Source of the DNA: Alsobacter sp040380755
Lineage (GTDB): Bacteria > Pseudomonadota > Alphaproteobacteria > Rhizobiales > Beijerinckiaceae
DNA length: 64,000 bases
NCBI GenBank assembly: GCA_040380755.1
Contig: JBEIIL010000001.1
Location: forward strand, 13,388-77,387
Reading direction: 5' to 3'
Below, in pieces: positions 47,697 through 56,501 of this stretch; position 1 is the stretch's first letter; every line of letters begins with the position of its first letter. Below the pieces are notes generated by a model, which searched no databases, was not told where the DNA came from, and saw only the letters and a program-made list of their open reading frames with translations. The position numbers and the translations under genes are program-made.

Positions 47697-48697
47697 GCCG
47701 CGCCCCGCAAGGTGGCGGCCTCGCCGGAACGCCAGCAGGCGGCAGCGTGGCCGTCGGCGTCCGTCACCAGCGGCGGCGCCTCGGCGGTGCAGCGGGCGAT
47801 GGCCAGCGGGCAGCGCGAGGCATAACGGCAACCGGGCCCGAACTCGGCCGGGGTCGGCACCTGACCCTCGATGGTCGCGAGGCGACCCTTGGGGGCGGCC
47901 TCCAGCCGCGGCACGCTGGCCAGCAGCATGGCGGTGTAGGGATGCCGGGGTGCGGCATAGAGCGCCGCCGCGTCGGCGATCTCGGCGACCCGGCCGGCAT
48001 ACATCACCACCACCCGGTCGGCGATGTCGGCGACCACGCCCATGTCGTGGGTGATGAGCAGCACCGCCGTCCCCTGCCCGGCGACGCGGCTGCGCAGCAG
48101 GTCGAGGATCTCCGCCTGGATGGTGACGTCGAGGGCCGTCGTCGGTTCGTCGGCCACCAGCAGGCGTGGCCCGCAGATCAGCGCCAGCGCGATCATCACC
48201 CGCTGGCACATGCCGCCCGACAGCTCGAACGGATACTGGTCCAGCCGCCGGGCCGGATCGGGAATGCCGACCGCGGCCAGCATGGCGCGGGCGCGCTCGC
48301 GCGCCTCGGCAGTGGAGACGGCCTGATGGATGCGCAGTGCCTCCACCAGCTGGCTGCCGACCATCATCAGCGGATCGAGCGAGGCCGTCGGCTCCTGGAA
48401 GATCATCGCCAGGTCGCGGCCGCGCACGCCGCACATCGCCGCCTCCGGCAGGGCGGCGAGATCGCGGCCCTCGAACAGGATGCGTCCGCCCGACAGCCGC
48501 ACGGCCGGCGCCAGCAGGCGCATGACCGCCAGCGCCGTCAGCGACTTGCCGCAACCCGATTCACCCACAATGGCGACGACCTCGCCGCGCGCGACCGCAA
48601 ACGACACGCGGTCGACCACCGACGCGCCGCGGATGGCGAGCGTCAGATCCTGGACGGCGAGCAGCGGCGCATCGGCCATGGCGGGCACCGGTTGCAT
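47693..48697 (-). CDS. Peptide-type ABC importer ATPase (OppD-like)
   Basis: Predicted 334 residues. Walker A is IVGESGCGKS, the Q-loop IFQEPTASLDPLM, Walker B LLVADEPTTALD, and the C-terminal cysteine block CRYASRCPLAIARC. The ABC signature reads ELSGGMCQRVMIALAL: the usual Arg after Met is Cys (TGC, one base from CGC), which may weaken ATPase coupling. The start overlaps the SDR stop by one base (TGATG), so it is translationally coupled; M7 is an alternative start. Confidence 0.93.
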   Translation of the reverse strand: MQPVPAMADAPLLAVQDLTLAIRGASVVDRVSFAVARGEVVAIVGESGCGKSLTALAVMRLLAPAVRLSGGRILFEGRDLAALPEAAMCGVRGRDLAMIFQEPTASLDPLMMVGSQLVEALRIHQAVSTAEARERARAMLAAVGIPDPARRLDQYPFELSGGMCQRVMIALALICGPRLLVADEPTTALDVTIQAEILDLLRSRVAGQGTAVLLITHDMGVVADIADRVVVMYAGRVAEIADAAALYAAPRHPYTAMLLASVPRLEAAPKGRLATIEGQVPTPAEFGPGCRYASRCPLAIARCTAEAPPLVTDADGHAAACWRSGEAATLRGAA

Positions 48698-49479
48698 CAG
48701 CGGCCCGGCTTGCCGAGTTCGCCCGGATCATAGGTGCCGATCGAGTTGCCGCCGTCGACCGACAGGACCGCGCCGGTGATGAAGCCGGCGGCCGGCGAGC
48801 ACAGGTAAAGCACAGCGCCGGGCGCATCCTCGGGCCCGCTGGTGCGGCCGAGCGGAATGCGGGCGGCCATGCGGGCGACATAGTCGTCCGTCAGCGGGCT
48901 GACGACGCTGCCCGGCGCAAAGCCCGGCTCGACGACATTGACGCGGATCTTGTGCGGCGCCAGCTCCAGCGCGAAGCCCTTGGCGAGGCGCTCCAGCGCC
49001 GTCTTGGTGGTGCAGTAGGGCACTGAGCCGTTGCGCATCTGGCGGGCCGCACCGGACGAGATCATCACGACCGAGCCGTGCGTGCCGGCCGCCACCATGA
49101 GCCTGGCCAGGCCGCGGGTAACAAGGAACGGTGCGCGCAGGTTGACGCCGAAGATCCGGTCCCACTCGGCCACCTCGAGATCGAGCAGGCCACCCTTGGG
49201 GTAGACGCCGGCATTGTTGACGACGATGTCGGGCGTACCCCAGGCCTTGGCCACCGTGGAACAGAGATCGTCCACCGAGGCGGCATCCGTCAGGTCCGTG
49301 GCGTGCAGCAGCGCGCGGTCGCCGGTGAGGCCGGCCGCTTCCGCCACCTCCCCCGCCGCGTCGAGCCGCATGTCGGCAAGGCAGACGCTGGCGCCTTCCC
49401 GGGCAAACGCCTCGGTAATCCAACGGCCGAATACGCCGGCGGCGCCGGTGACGACGACCTTCTTGCCGCAAAACATCAT
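48697..49479 (-). CDS. SDR family oxidoreductase within the opp operon
   Basis: Predicted 260-residue NAD(P)-dependent short-chain dehydrogenase. The cofactor loop is VTGAAGVFGRW, then NNAGVY, the catalytic Ser in VMISSGAARQ and the YCTTK motif (Tyr and Lys). The end SVDGGNSIG is typical of the FabG-like branch. It is placed between the permease and ATPase genes, with a 10-base gap after the OppC-like gene and an overlap with the OppD-like gene. It therefore probably oxidises or reduces a hydroxyl or keto group of the transported compound. Two ATGs are adjacent; I used the outer one. Confidence 0.9.
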   Translation of the reverse strand: MMFCGKKVVVTGAAGVFGRWITEAFAREGASVCLADMRLDAAGEVAEAAGLTGDRALLHATDLTDAASVDDLCSTVAKAWGTPDIVVNNAGVYPKGGLLDLEVAEWDRIFGVNLRAPFLVTRGLARLMVAAGTHGSVVMISSGAARQMRNGSVPYCTTKTALERLAKGFALELAPHKIRVNVVEPGFAPGSVVSPLTDDYVARMAARIPLGRTSGPEDAPGAVLYLCSPAAGFITGAVLSVDGGNSIGTYDPGELGKPGR

Positions 49480-49489
49480 GGGTTCCTCC

Positions 49490-50359
49490 TCAGCGGCTGC
49501 GCGAGCGTGGATCCAGCCGGTCGCGCAGCCAGTCGCCGAACACGTTGACGGACAGGACGAGCGCGAAGAGCGTTGCGCCCGGGACGAGTGTGAGCCACCA
49601 GGCCCGGTCGAGATATTGCCGGCCGGAGGACAGGATCGAGCCGAGGCTCGGCGTCGGCGGCTGGATGCCGAGGCCAAGGAAGGACAGGCTGGCCTCGAAC
49701 AGGATCATCAGGCCGAACTCGGCCGTGGCCACCACCAGCAGCGGCCCGGCGATGTTGGGCAGGATATGGCGCAGCAGGATGCGGGCCGAGGATGCACCGG
49801 CGAGTTCAGCCGCGCGGATATAGGGCAGCGACGCGACCTGCAGGGTCTGCCCATAGGCGATGCGGGTGTAGCGTGGCCAGCGGGTGAAGCCGAGCACCAT
49901 CACCACCTTGAGGAAGCCGGGGCCAAGCACAGCGACGGTGAGTACGGCCAGCAGGATCGCGGGGATCGACAGCATGGTGTCGACAAGCCGCATGATGACG
50001 ATCTCGACCCAGCCGCGCCGCCAGGCGGCAATCATGCCCAGCAGCGTCCCGACCACGATCGACAGGCTGACGGACAGCAGCGCCACCAGGATCGACACCC
50101 GGGCGCCATGCAGCACGCGCGACAGCAGGTCGCGGCCCAGCTCGTCCGTGCCGAGGCGGTAGATCGCGCCGGACGCGGTGGCGTGGCCGGGCGGGCGCAG
50201 CCGCTGCAGCAGGGTCTGGCGGGTCGGATCGAACGGGGCGAGCCAGTCGGCGCCGATGGCGGCGAGGACCAAAGCGGCGAGCAGCGCCAACGCGAGGCCG
50301 ACACCGAGCGGCACGGGGCCAACGGCGGCGGCCGCACGGCGCAGCACAGCGGCGCTCAT
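49490..50359 (-). CDS. Peptide-type ABC importer permease (OppC-like)
   Basis: Predicted 289-residue membrane permease with six helices. It has an N-terminal OppC-type loop (GTDELGRDLLSRVLHGARVS) and the ATPase-contact EAA loop AAELAGASSARILLRHILPN. The end (SVNVFGDWLRDRLDPRSR) is characteristic. The start codon overlaps the OppB-like stop by four bases. The frame is open about 160 bases upstream, but that part is antisense-like within oppB. Confidence 0.92.
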   Translation of the reverse strand: MSAAVLRRAAAAVGPVPLGVGLALALLAALVLAAIGADWLAPFDPTRQTLLQRLRPPGHATASGAIYRLGTDELGRDLLSRVLHGARVSILVALLSVSLSIVVGTLLGMIAAWRRGWVEIVIMRLVDTMLSIPAILLAVLTVAVLGPGFLKVVMVLGFTRWPRYTRIAYGQTLQVASLPYIRAAELAGASSARILLRHILPNIAGPLLVVATAEFGLMILFEASLSFLGLGIQPPTPSLGSILSSGRQYLDRAWWLTLVPGATLFALVLSVNVFGDWLRDRLDPRSRSR

Positions 50360-51279
50360 GCCGGGCTCAACCGGATGCGGGGGTCGATCCACGCATAGAC
50401 GAGGTCGGCGGCGAGGCTCGTGACCGTGTAGACCACCGAGACGAACAGCACGACGGCCTGGACGACGAGAAAGTCGCGCGACTGGATCGACTGGATGGCG
50501 AGCTGGCCGATGCCCGGCCATGCGAACACGGTCTCGACGATGACCGAGCCGGCGAGCAGGTTGCCGATCTCGAGCGCCGCCACGGTGACCACCGGGATCG
50601 CCGCATTGCGCAGCACGTGGCGGGCGACGGTGCCGCCGACCGAAAGGCCGCGCGCCCGGGCGGCGCGCACATAGTCCTTGGAGAGTTCATCGACGATCGC
50701 GATGCGGGCCATGCGGGCGAATGTGGACATCGACAGGGCCCCCAAGGCCACTGCCGGCATGATGATGGCCGCCGGCCCGTCGGCACCCGATGACGGCAGC
50801 CAGCGCAGGGTGACGGCGAACAGCATGATCAGCAGGATGCCCGACAGGAAAGTCGGCAGGCTCTGGCCGGCCAGCACGAGCGCCGCCAGCGGCCGCTCGA
50901 ACCAGCGCCCCCTCCACACCGCCATGGCGATGCCGACCGGAATGCCGATGCCGAGCGCCACCAGCAGGGCCGCCGAGGCCAACGCCACCGTGTAGGGGAT
51001 GCGGGCGGCCAGGATGTCGACGGCCGGGACGCGCTGGACCACCGAGTCGCCGAGATCGAGCCGCAGCAGGTCGCCCAGATAGGACAGGTACTGGATAAAG
51101 ATCGGCCGATCGAAGCCGAGCTCGCGGCGCAACGCATCAATGTGCTCGCGCGATGCACCCTCGGGCACCAGCAGGAGTGTCGGATCGCCCGACAGGCGCA
51201 TGACCACGAAGACGATGGTCATGACGCCGAAGGTGGCGATCAGCGCCTGCAGCAGGCGTCCGGCGAGATAGCGCGGCAT
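50356..51279 (-). CDS. Peptide-type ABC importer permease (OppB-like)
   Basis: Predicted 307 residues with six helices. The OppB-type first helix and its following loop (RLSGDPTLLLVPEGAS) precede the conserved FDRPIFIQYLSYLGDLLRLDLG, and the EAA loop is RAARARGLSVGGTVARHVLRNA. The end (YAWIDPRIRLSPA) is typical. Thirty bases downstream of the receptor gene. Confidence 0.92.
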   Translation of the reverse strand: MPRYLAGRLLQALIATFGVMTIVFVVMRLSGDPTLLLVPEGASREHIDALRRELGFDRPIFIQYLSYLGDLLRLDLGDSVVQRVPAVDILAARIPYTVALASAALLVALGIGIPVGIAMAVWRGRWFERPLAALVLAGQSLPTFLSGILLIMLFAVTLRWLPSSGADGPAAIIMPAVALGALSMSTFARMARIAIVDELSKDYVRAARARGLSVGGTVARHVLRNAAIPVVTVAALEIGNLLAGSVIVETVFAWPGIGQLAIQSIQSRDFLVVQAVVLFVSVVYTVTSLAADLVYAWIDPRIRLSPA

Positions 51280-51309
51280 CTCAGCGGCCGCGCCGCCTCC
51301 CCGCCCCGC

Positions 51310-52818
51310 TCACGGCTTCCAGGCCATGTCGAACAGGAAGAACGCCTCGTTAGCCGTCGGCGTCCAGGTGATCTCCTTGCGCGCCGCATAGATGGCGAAG
51401 TCCTGGTAGAGGCCGATGCCGGGCACCTCGTCGCGCAGGATCTCGAACGCCTTGCGGTAGTGGACGAGCCGCTGCTTCGGATCGAGGATCGCGCGGGCCG
51501 CGTCGACTTCCTTGTCGAAGGCCGGGTTGGCGTACTTCGCCCAGATCGAGCCGGAGCGGAACAGCGGGAAGATCACGCCGTCCGCGTCCTGACAGGCGCA
51601 GGACCAGCGGCCGAGCGACAGCGACCCCGCCTCGTCGGGGCGGCCCTGGCGGCGGCGCAGGAACGTCGGCTGGTCCATGGTCTGGATCTCGACCTTGAGA
51701 CCGACGTCCTGGATCATCTGCTGCAGCGCCTCGACGACGCGCCGGTCATAGGCAGGCGAGGTCAGGAAGGTCAGCTTCTGGCCGGCGGCGCCAGCCTCGG
51801 CAACAAGGGCCTTCGCCCTGGCGGGATCGTAGGGCCACCCCTTGATGTCGTCGACGAAGCCAAAATTGGCCGGCGTGAGGACAACGTCGACGGCCTTGCC
51901 ATAGCCCTGCAGCAGCGCCTCGATGATGGCGGTGCGGTCGATGGCATGGGCGACAGCCCGGCGGACGCGGACATCCTGGGTGGGGCCCGCCTGAGTGTTG
52001 AGGAACATGTAGCCGATGCGCTCGGTGGGCACGGCGAGCACCTGCAGCTTGGCGTCCTTCTTCACCGTCAGCGCCTCGTCCGGCGACAGGCCGCGAACGA
52101 TGTCGGCCTTGCCGGTCTGCAGGTCGGCGACGCGGGTGGCGACGTCGGGCACGACCCGGAACACGACGGTCCGGAACGGCGGCTTGCCGCGCCAGTAGGT
52201 GTCATTGGCCTCCAGCGTCGCGGCGATCCCCTTCTGCCACTGCTTCAGGCGGAACGGCCCCGAGCCAACGGGCTCCAGATTGAACTTCTGGGCGCCGACC
52301 TTGTCGACATAGGCCTTGGGCACGATCGAGAGCTTCACAAGCTGGGCGAACAGCGCCGGATAAGGCGATTTCGTCACCATCCGGACCGTGGCGGGACCGG
52401 TGACCTCCGCCGAGGCGATCTGATCGAACTGGGAAAGCTGAGGGCTCCTGAGCGCCGGGTCGATGATCCGGCGGATCGAGAACACGACATCCTCGGGCGT
52501 CAGCGGCGTGCCGTCGTGGAAGGTGACCCCCTGGCGAATGGTGAAATCGATGACGGTATCGCTCACATAGGTCCAGGCCGTCGCGATCTGCGGCACGATC
52601 GTGCCCGAGGCGTCGCGGGTCACGAGGTTGTCGAAGATGTTGCGATAGACCGTGTAGCTGTCCGTATCCCACTGCAGATGCGGATCGAGCGTCGCAGCGT
52701 CGTTGGGCAGGTCGACCGTGACAAGATCGCGCGACTGCGCGGCAACAGGCCCGGCCAGACTTGCAGTGCCGAGCGCGGCGGCAAGCAGGATGACGGTTCG
52801 AAATGATCGCAACAACAT
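51310..52818 (-). CDS. Peptide-type ABC importer substrate-binding protein (SBP family 5)
   Basis: Predicted 502-residue periplasmic receptor. A signal peptide ends near residue 27 (GPVAAQS). The DppA/OppA pattern is clear: VDLPNDAATLDPHLQWD, WTYVSDTVIDFTIRQGVTFHDG and RRAVAHAIDRTAIIEALLQGYG. First gene of the operon receptor-oppB-oppC-SDR-oppD-oppF. Ligand class unknown; family 5 receptors bind peptides, nickel, opines or sugars. Confidence 0.93.
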   Translation of the reverse strand: MLLRSFRTVILLAAALGTASLAGPVAAQSRDLVTVDLPNDAATLDPHLQWDTDSYTVYRNIFDNLVTRDASGTIVPQIATAWTYVSDTVIDFTIRQGVTFHDGTPLTPEDVVFSIRRIIDPALRSPQLSQFDQIASAEVTGPATVRMVTKSPYPALFAQLVKLSIVPKAYVDKVGAQKFNLEPVGSGPFRLKQWQKGIAATLEANDTYWRGKPPFRTVVFRVVPDVATRVADLQTGKADIVRGLSPDEALTVKKDAKLQVLAVPTERIGYMFLNTQAGPTQDVRVRRAVAHAIDRTAIIEALLQGYGKAVDVVLTPANFGFVDDIKGWPYDPARAKALVAEAGAAGQKLTFLTSPAYDRRVVEALQQMIQDVGLKVEIQTMDQPTFLRRRQGRPDEAGSLSLGRWSCACQDADGVIFPLFRSGSIWAKYANPAFDKEVDAARAILDPKQRLVHYRKAFEILRDEVPGIGLYQDFAIYAARKEITWTPTANEAFFLFDMAWKP

Positions 52819-53185
52819 GGCTCAGTCCCCCGGGAGATGGATCAGCCTATCGTGCCGGGACGGGTTCACAACCCGGTTTTGTGCATGGTCGCCGGCGCTG
52901 CGCGCATGTCGGGACCGGGCTGACCTGAAAACCGCCCGCCAACAGCAAACACAATCAACGACCGGACTGGATTGATGAGCCATTCTCTCTCGGCTTGCTG
53001 CAGGATCAGGATATCCGAGGCAGGTCATGGCGTTTGCTTTTGCAACAACTCACGGCCGGATCCTTCGTGTTCGGCTGACAAGAGCGGCGGCGATCACCGC
53101 TGATCGAGCGCAGATCACCGACAACGGATTGCTCCTTCGCCCGGCTTGCGCCATGGTCCGGCGCAATCAAGGTCAGGGGTTCTCC
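52819..53185. other. Divergent intergenic region
   Basis: About 370 bases between the first receptor gene and the baeRF-like gene. Open frames within it are poorly biased. It should hold the promoter of the first opp operon. I see no clear palindrome or box; only a GGTCAGGGG purine run lies before the ATG at 53186. Confidence 0.45.
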
Positions 53186-54304
53186 ATGCTGTATGTCGAT
53201 ATTCCAACGCTTGCCGATCTCACTGCGCTTGCCTCTTATCGGGGCGACATGGCGGTCTCGATTTATCTGCCGACAACGCCCGTCACGCAGGAGGCGGCCG
53301 CCGACCGGATCGCCCTGAAAAACCTGGCGCGGGACGCGTTGGGGCAGATCGAGGCCATCGGAGCCGACAAGGCGAGGGCTGCCGCCCTGTTCGAGCGCAT
53401 CGAAGAGCTTGAGGAGGACGACGCGTTCTGGGCCCATCAGGCCCATAGCCTCGCCTTGTTTGCGACTCCGGACACGCTGCGCAGCTTCCGCGTGCCCAAC
53501 GCCCTGCTGTCCAAGGTCGAGGTTTCGGACCGCTTCGACATCACGCCGCTGCTGCGGGCGACGACCTTTGCCAATGTGGCCTATGTGCTGGCGCTCTCGG
53601 AAGGCGCGGTGCGGCTGGTCGAGGTTTCGCCGGGCCTGCCGGCGACAACCGTGAAAGTGGCGGAGCTCCCGCGCGATGCGGCCAGCGCGGTCGGCAAGGC
53701 GAGCGTCAACAATCTGTCCCAGAACACACGTCTGTCGGGCGGCACGGGACAAAAGGTGCTGCTCGGCCAGTATGCGCGGCAGGTGGACCGCGCGCTGCGG
53801 CCTGTCCTGAGTGGCTCGGACATCCCCTTGATCCTGGCCAGCACCGAGCCGCTGCTCTCGATCTATCGGGGACACAACACCTATTCGCATCTGGTCGAGC
53901 CGATCATCCAGGGCAGCCCCGACCGCCTGACCGACAGCCAGTTGGCCGAGCAGGCGCGCGGCGTTCTCGACAGCCTCTATCGCGACGAGATCGCGGCCCT
54001 GGGTGAGAGCTACCAGGCCGTTGCCAGGCACGGCCGAGCCAGTGCCGACGTGGCGCAGGTGGCGCGCGCGGCCACCATGGGGGCGGTTGGCACCCTGCTG
54101 GTAGATATCGACGCAGCCCTGCACGGCACCGTGGACGAGGACGGCGGAGTGACGTTCGCCGACCATGCCAGCGCAAGCACCTATGATCTGCTGGGTGAGA
54201 TTGCCGGCCGCGTGATCCGCACCGGTGGTCGCGTCCTGGGCGTCCGCAAGGCCGACCTTCCAGGTGCGGGCCATGTGGCTGCCATTTTGCGGTACGCGGT
54301 CTGA
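53186..54304 (+). CDS. BaeRF-like protein (bacterial archaeo-eukaryotic release factor family)
   Basis: Predicted 372 residues. The N-terminal LASYRGDMAVSIYLPTTPV, followed by an amphipathic helix (RIALKNLARDALGQIEA) and HSLALFATPDTLRSFRVPN, matches the baeRF domain pattern, a bacterial relative of archaeal and eukaryotic release factor 1. The C-terminal part contains HNTYSHLVEPIIQGSPDRLT and a segment with GTLLVDIDAALHGTV. BaeRF proteins are proposed to act on stalled ribosomes or RNA, but none is well characterised. No signal peptide. The frame is open to 53027; the ATG at 53186 fits the family start. The GGQ motif of true release factors is not seen. Confidence 0.7.
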   Translation: MLYVDIPTLADLTALASYRGDMAVSIYLPTTPVTQEAAADRIALKNLARDALGQIEAIGADKARAAALFERIEELEEDDAFWAHQAHSLALFATPDTLRSFRVPNALLSKVEVSDRFDITPLLRATTFANVAYVLALSEGAVRLVEVSPGLPATTVKVAELPRDAASAVGKASVNNLSQNTRLSGGTGQKVLLGQYARQVDRALRPVLSGSDIPLILASTEPLLSIYRGHNTYSHLVEPIIQGSPDRLTDSQLAEQARGVLDSLYRDEIAALGESYQAVARHGRASADVAQVARAATMGAVGTLLVDIDAALHGTVDEDGGVTFADHASASTYDLLGEIAGRVIRTGGRVLGVRKADLPGAGHVAAILRYAV

Positions 54305-55339
54305 TCAGAGCGGCGGAGCGGCGCGGCAGGCCGAGACCAGCTCGGCGAAGGTCTCGGGCGCCTGCGGGCGCCGCCCCTCCTCGATGTCATGAACCAGCTC
54401 CACCAGCCGGCGGATGCCGGGCGTGTCGATGCCGGCCTGGTCGCCTAGCGCGGCGATCAGGCCGATCTGGGGATCGACCTCGGTGCGGCGGCGGCGGACC
54501 GCGAGGTCGCGCCAGACACCGGAATGGGTCTTGGCGGTGTGGCGGTTGAACTCGGCCAGCGCCGCAACACTGGCGCGCGAGCCCTCGACCGACGCACCGG
54601 GCATGAAGGCGGCGGGATCGAAGCCGTTGAAGCCCCGCGGCGTCACGCCGCGGGCCCGCGCCACGGCCATGACCTCGCGGCCCAGGCGGTCGAAGGCTGG
54701 AAAGCGCTCGTCCTTTTCGAAATTCCCGGTCATCGACTCCATCGTCAGGGCCGTGGCAAACAGCATCGCTCCATAGCCGAGCTTGCCCCACAGATAGCCC
54801 CAGATGTCGTCGGTCAGCACGGCATCCGGCTCGAAGATACGCAAAAGCTCGAACATCGCCTGCGTGCGGCTGCGGACCGAGCCATCGATCTCGCCAACCA
54901 CCACCGCACCGCGGTTGCCGAACAGGACCTGGCCCGGGCCGAGCCAATCGGCACCGAAATTGACGAAGCATCCCATCGTACGATCGGCGCCGACCACGTC
55001 CGCAATGGCGATCTCGTTGAGGCCGTTCTGTGCCGAAAGAACGTAGCCGTCGGCTGCCAGATGCGGAGCGAGCGCCGCCAACGCCGCCGGGGTCGCCTGC
55101 GCCTTCACGGCGAGGACGATGATGGGAAATATCCCCTGTACGGCGTCTGGGGTCAGCGCAGGGATGCGCTGGGTAAAGCTCTCGACCGGCCCCTCGATGG
55201 CGAGGCCGGTGGTCCGGCAGGCCTCGACATGCTCGGCGACGATGTCGACGAGCAGGACGTCGAGCCCTGCCCTCGCCCAGTAGGCTGCCAGCGTTCCGCC
55301 GATGGCGCCACCGCCCCAGACCAGGATGGGCGCCGTCAT
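54305..55339 (-). CDS. Ketopantoate reductase family protein (ApbA/PanE-like)
   Basis: Predicted 344-residue NADPH-dependent 2-oxoacid reductase. The Rossmann loop is GGGAIGG (9-15). The N-terminal domain has LSAQNGLNEIAI, and the helical domain WGYLWGKLGYGAMLFATAL carries the catalytic Lys (W-G-K). It is more divergent than housekeeping PanE and is probably a paralogue acting on another keto acid. Its start overlaps the isoaspartyl peptidase stop by four bases (ATGA), so the two are coupled and likely act in one pathway. Confidence 0.88.
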   Translation of the reverse strand: MTAPILVWGGGAIGGTLAAYWARAGLDVLLVDIVAEHVEACRTTGLAIEGPVESFTQRIPALTPDAVQGIFPIIVLAVKAQATPAALAALAPHLAADGYVLSAQNGLNEIAIADVVGADRTMGCFVNFGADWLGPGQVLFGNRGAVVVGEIDGSVRSRTQAMFELLRIFEPDAVLTDDIWGYLWGKLGYGAMLFATALTMESMTGNFEKDERFPAFDRLGREVMAVARARGVTPRGFNGFDPAAFMPGASVEGSRASVAALAEFNRHTAKTHSGVWRDLAVRRRRTEVDPQIGLIAALGDQAGIDTPGIRRLVELVHDIEEGRRPQAPETFAELVSACRAAPPL

Positions 55340-56304
55340 GGCTCGCCTCCCGGCAGGCGACCGCGGGGCAGCGTTTCGGCGTGGGTGGCGACGAAGCACT
55401 CACCCGTCGGCAGCACCCAGCCCCGATACATGCCGAGCGTGTTGAACGGCACGGCGACGTTGCCGTGCGCATCCACCGCCGCCATGCCGGCGCCGATGCC
55501 GAAGCCGCCGATCCGGTCGAACACGACCGCGTGAGTGGCCTGGTCGAGGGACAGGCCGCGATAGGCCATCAAGGCTGCGACCTCGTGGCCCGCCACCGTG
55601 CGGATGAAGTATTCGCCCATGCCGGTCCCCGAAACGGCGCAGACGCCGTTGCGCGCATAGGTGCCGGCGCCGATGATCGGTGTGTCGCCGACACGGCCGG
55701 ACGGCTTGTTGGTGAAACCGCCTGTCGAGGTGGCGGCGGCGAGATCGCCGGACCGGTCGAGGGCCGCCGCCCCCACGGTGCCGTGCTTTTCGGCCTCGCT
55801 GGCCTTTCCGAGCGTGCCGTCTCGCGCATGAGCCTTCATGGCGGCCAGCGCCCGGACGCGACGCGGCGTGGTGAAATAGCCGTTTTCGACGATGTCGAGT
55901 CCGGCCTCCTCGGCAAACCGGTCGGCCGCGGGCCCGGCAAGCAGCACCGTGCGGCCCGCCTCGAGCAGCGCCCGGGCGGCCTTGACGGGATTGCGGATGC
56001 GCCGTGCCGTCGTGACGGCACCTGCCGCAAGGCTGCGGCCGTCCATGATCGAGCTGTCGAGTTCGTGCTCGCCGTCGGCAGTGAGGGCGGCGCCGTGGCC
56101 GGCGTTGAAATGCGGGCTGTCCTCCATCGCCACGACGGCGGCCTGGACGGCATCGAGGGCGCGTCCGCCTCCAGCGAGAATGTCCCAGCCTGCCGCCAGC
56201 GCGCCGGCCAGGTGATCTGCCGCCTCCTCCCATTCGGCCTCGGAAAGCTCCTTGCGGGCCAGGGTGCCGCATCCGCCGTGGAGAGCAAGGGCAATGGGGG
56301 GCAT
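55336..56304 (-). CDS. Isoaspartyl peptidase/L-asparaginase (Ntn hydrolase)
   Basis: Predicted 322-residue plant-type asparaginase (family T2) that hydrolyses beta-aspartyl dipeptides and asparagine after autocleavage. The cleavage site and nucleophile is T176 in KHGTVGAAALD. N-terminal LALHGGCGT and the later blocks STGGFTNKPSGRVGDTPIIGAGTYA and GTGMGEYFIR are intact, so the precursor should mature. It sits between an opp-type receptor gene and a ketopantoate-reductase-like gene, which points to use of imported isoaspartyl peptides. Confidence 0.93.
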   Translation of the reverse strand: MPPIALALHGGCGTLARKELSEAEWEEAADHLAGALAAGWDILAGGGRALDAVQAAVVAMEDSPHFNAGHGAALTADGEHELDSSIMDGRSLAAGAVTTARRIRNPVKAARALLEAGRTVLLAGPAADRFAEEAGLDIVENGYFTTPRRVRALAAMKAHARDGTLGKASEAEKHGTVGAAALDRSGDLAAATSTGGFTNKPSGRVGDTPIIGAGTYARNGVCAVSGTGMGEYFIRTVAGHEVAALMAYRGLSLDQATHAVVFDRIGGFGIGAGMAAVDAHGNVAVPFNTLGMYRGWVLPTGECFVATHAETLPRGRLPGGEP

Positions 56305-56359
56305 GGGAAGGTCTCGCTGCGACAGGACGGCCGACCCGTGGTGGCCGGGCCGGATAATC

Positions 56360-56381
56360 CCGCCGGCCCTGGGGCCGGCGG
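56360..56381. terminator. GC-rich hairpin upstream of the isoaspartyl peptidase gene
   Basis: CCGCCGGCC (56360-56368), CTGG loop, GGCCGGCGG (56373-56381): a perfect 9-bp stem between the receptor stop and the peptidase start, without a T-run. It may stabilise or partly terminate the receptor mRNA, as often seen after receptor genes of ABC operons. Confidence 0.45.
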
Positions 56382-56449
56382 ATCTTGCGATCAGATGCGG
56401 GGACGCCGCAGTGAACGGGGCCGGCCAGGCTGGCTGGCCGGGCCTCTCT

Positions 56450-56501
56450 GGCCGCCTGACTTGGCCGCCTGACTTGGCCGCCTGACTTAGCCGCCTTACT
56501 T
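56450..56501. repeat. 13-bp tandem repeats spanning the receptor stop codon
   Basis: Three identical units GGCCGCCTGACTT (56450-56488) and a fourth with two changes (56489-56501). The fourth unit contains the TAA stop of the minus-strand receptor gene (TTA at 56496-56498). Confidence 0.88.

Noticed and set aside
51142..52806. 554-codon open frame antisense to the first receptor gene
   Set aside because: Composition is typical of antisense high-GC frames; the receptor on the other strand has a signal peptide and clear family blocks.
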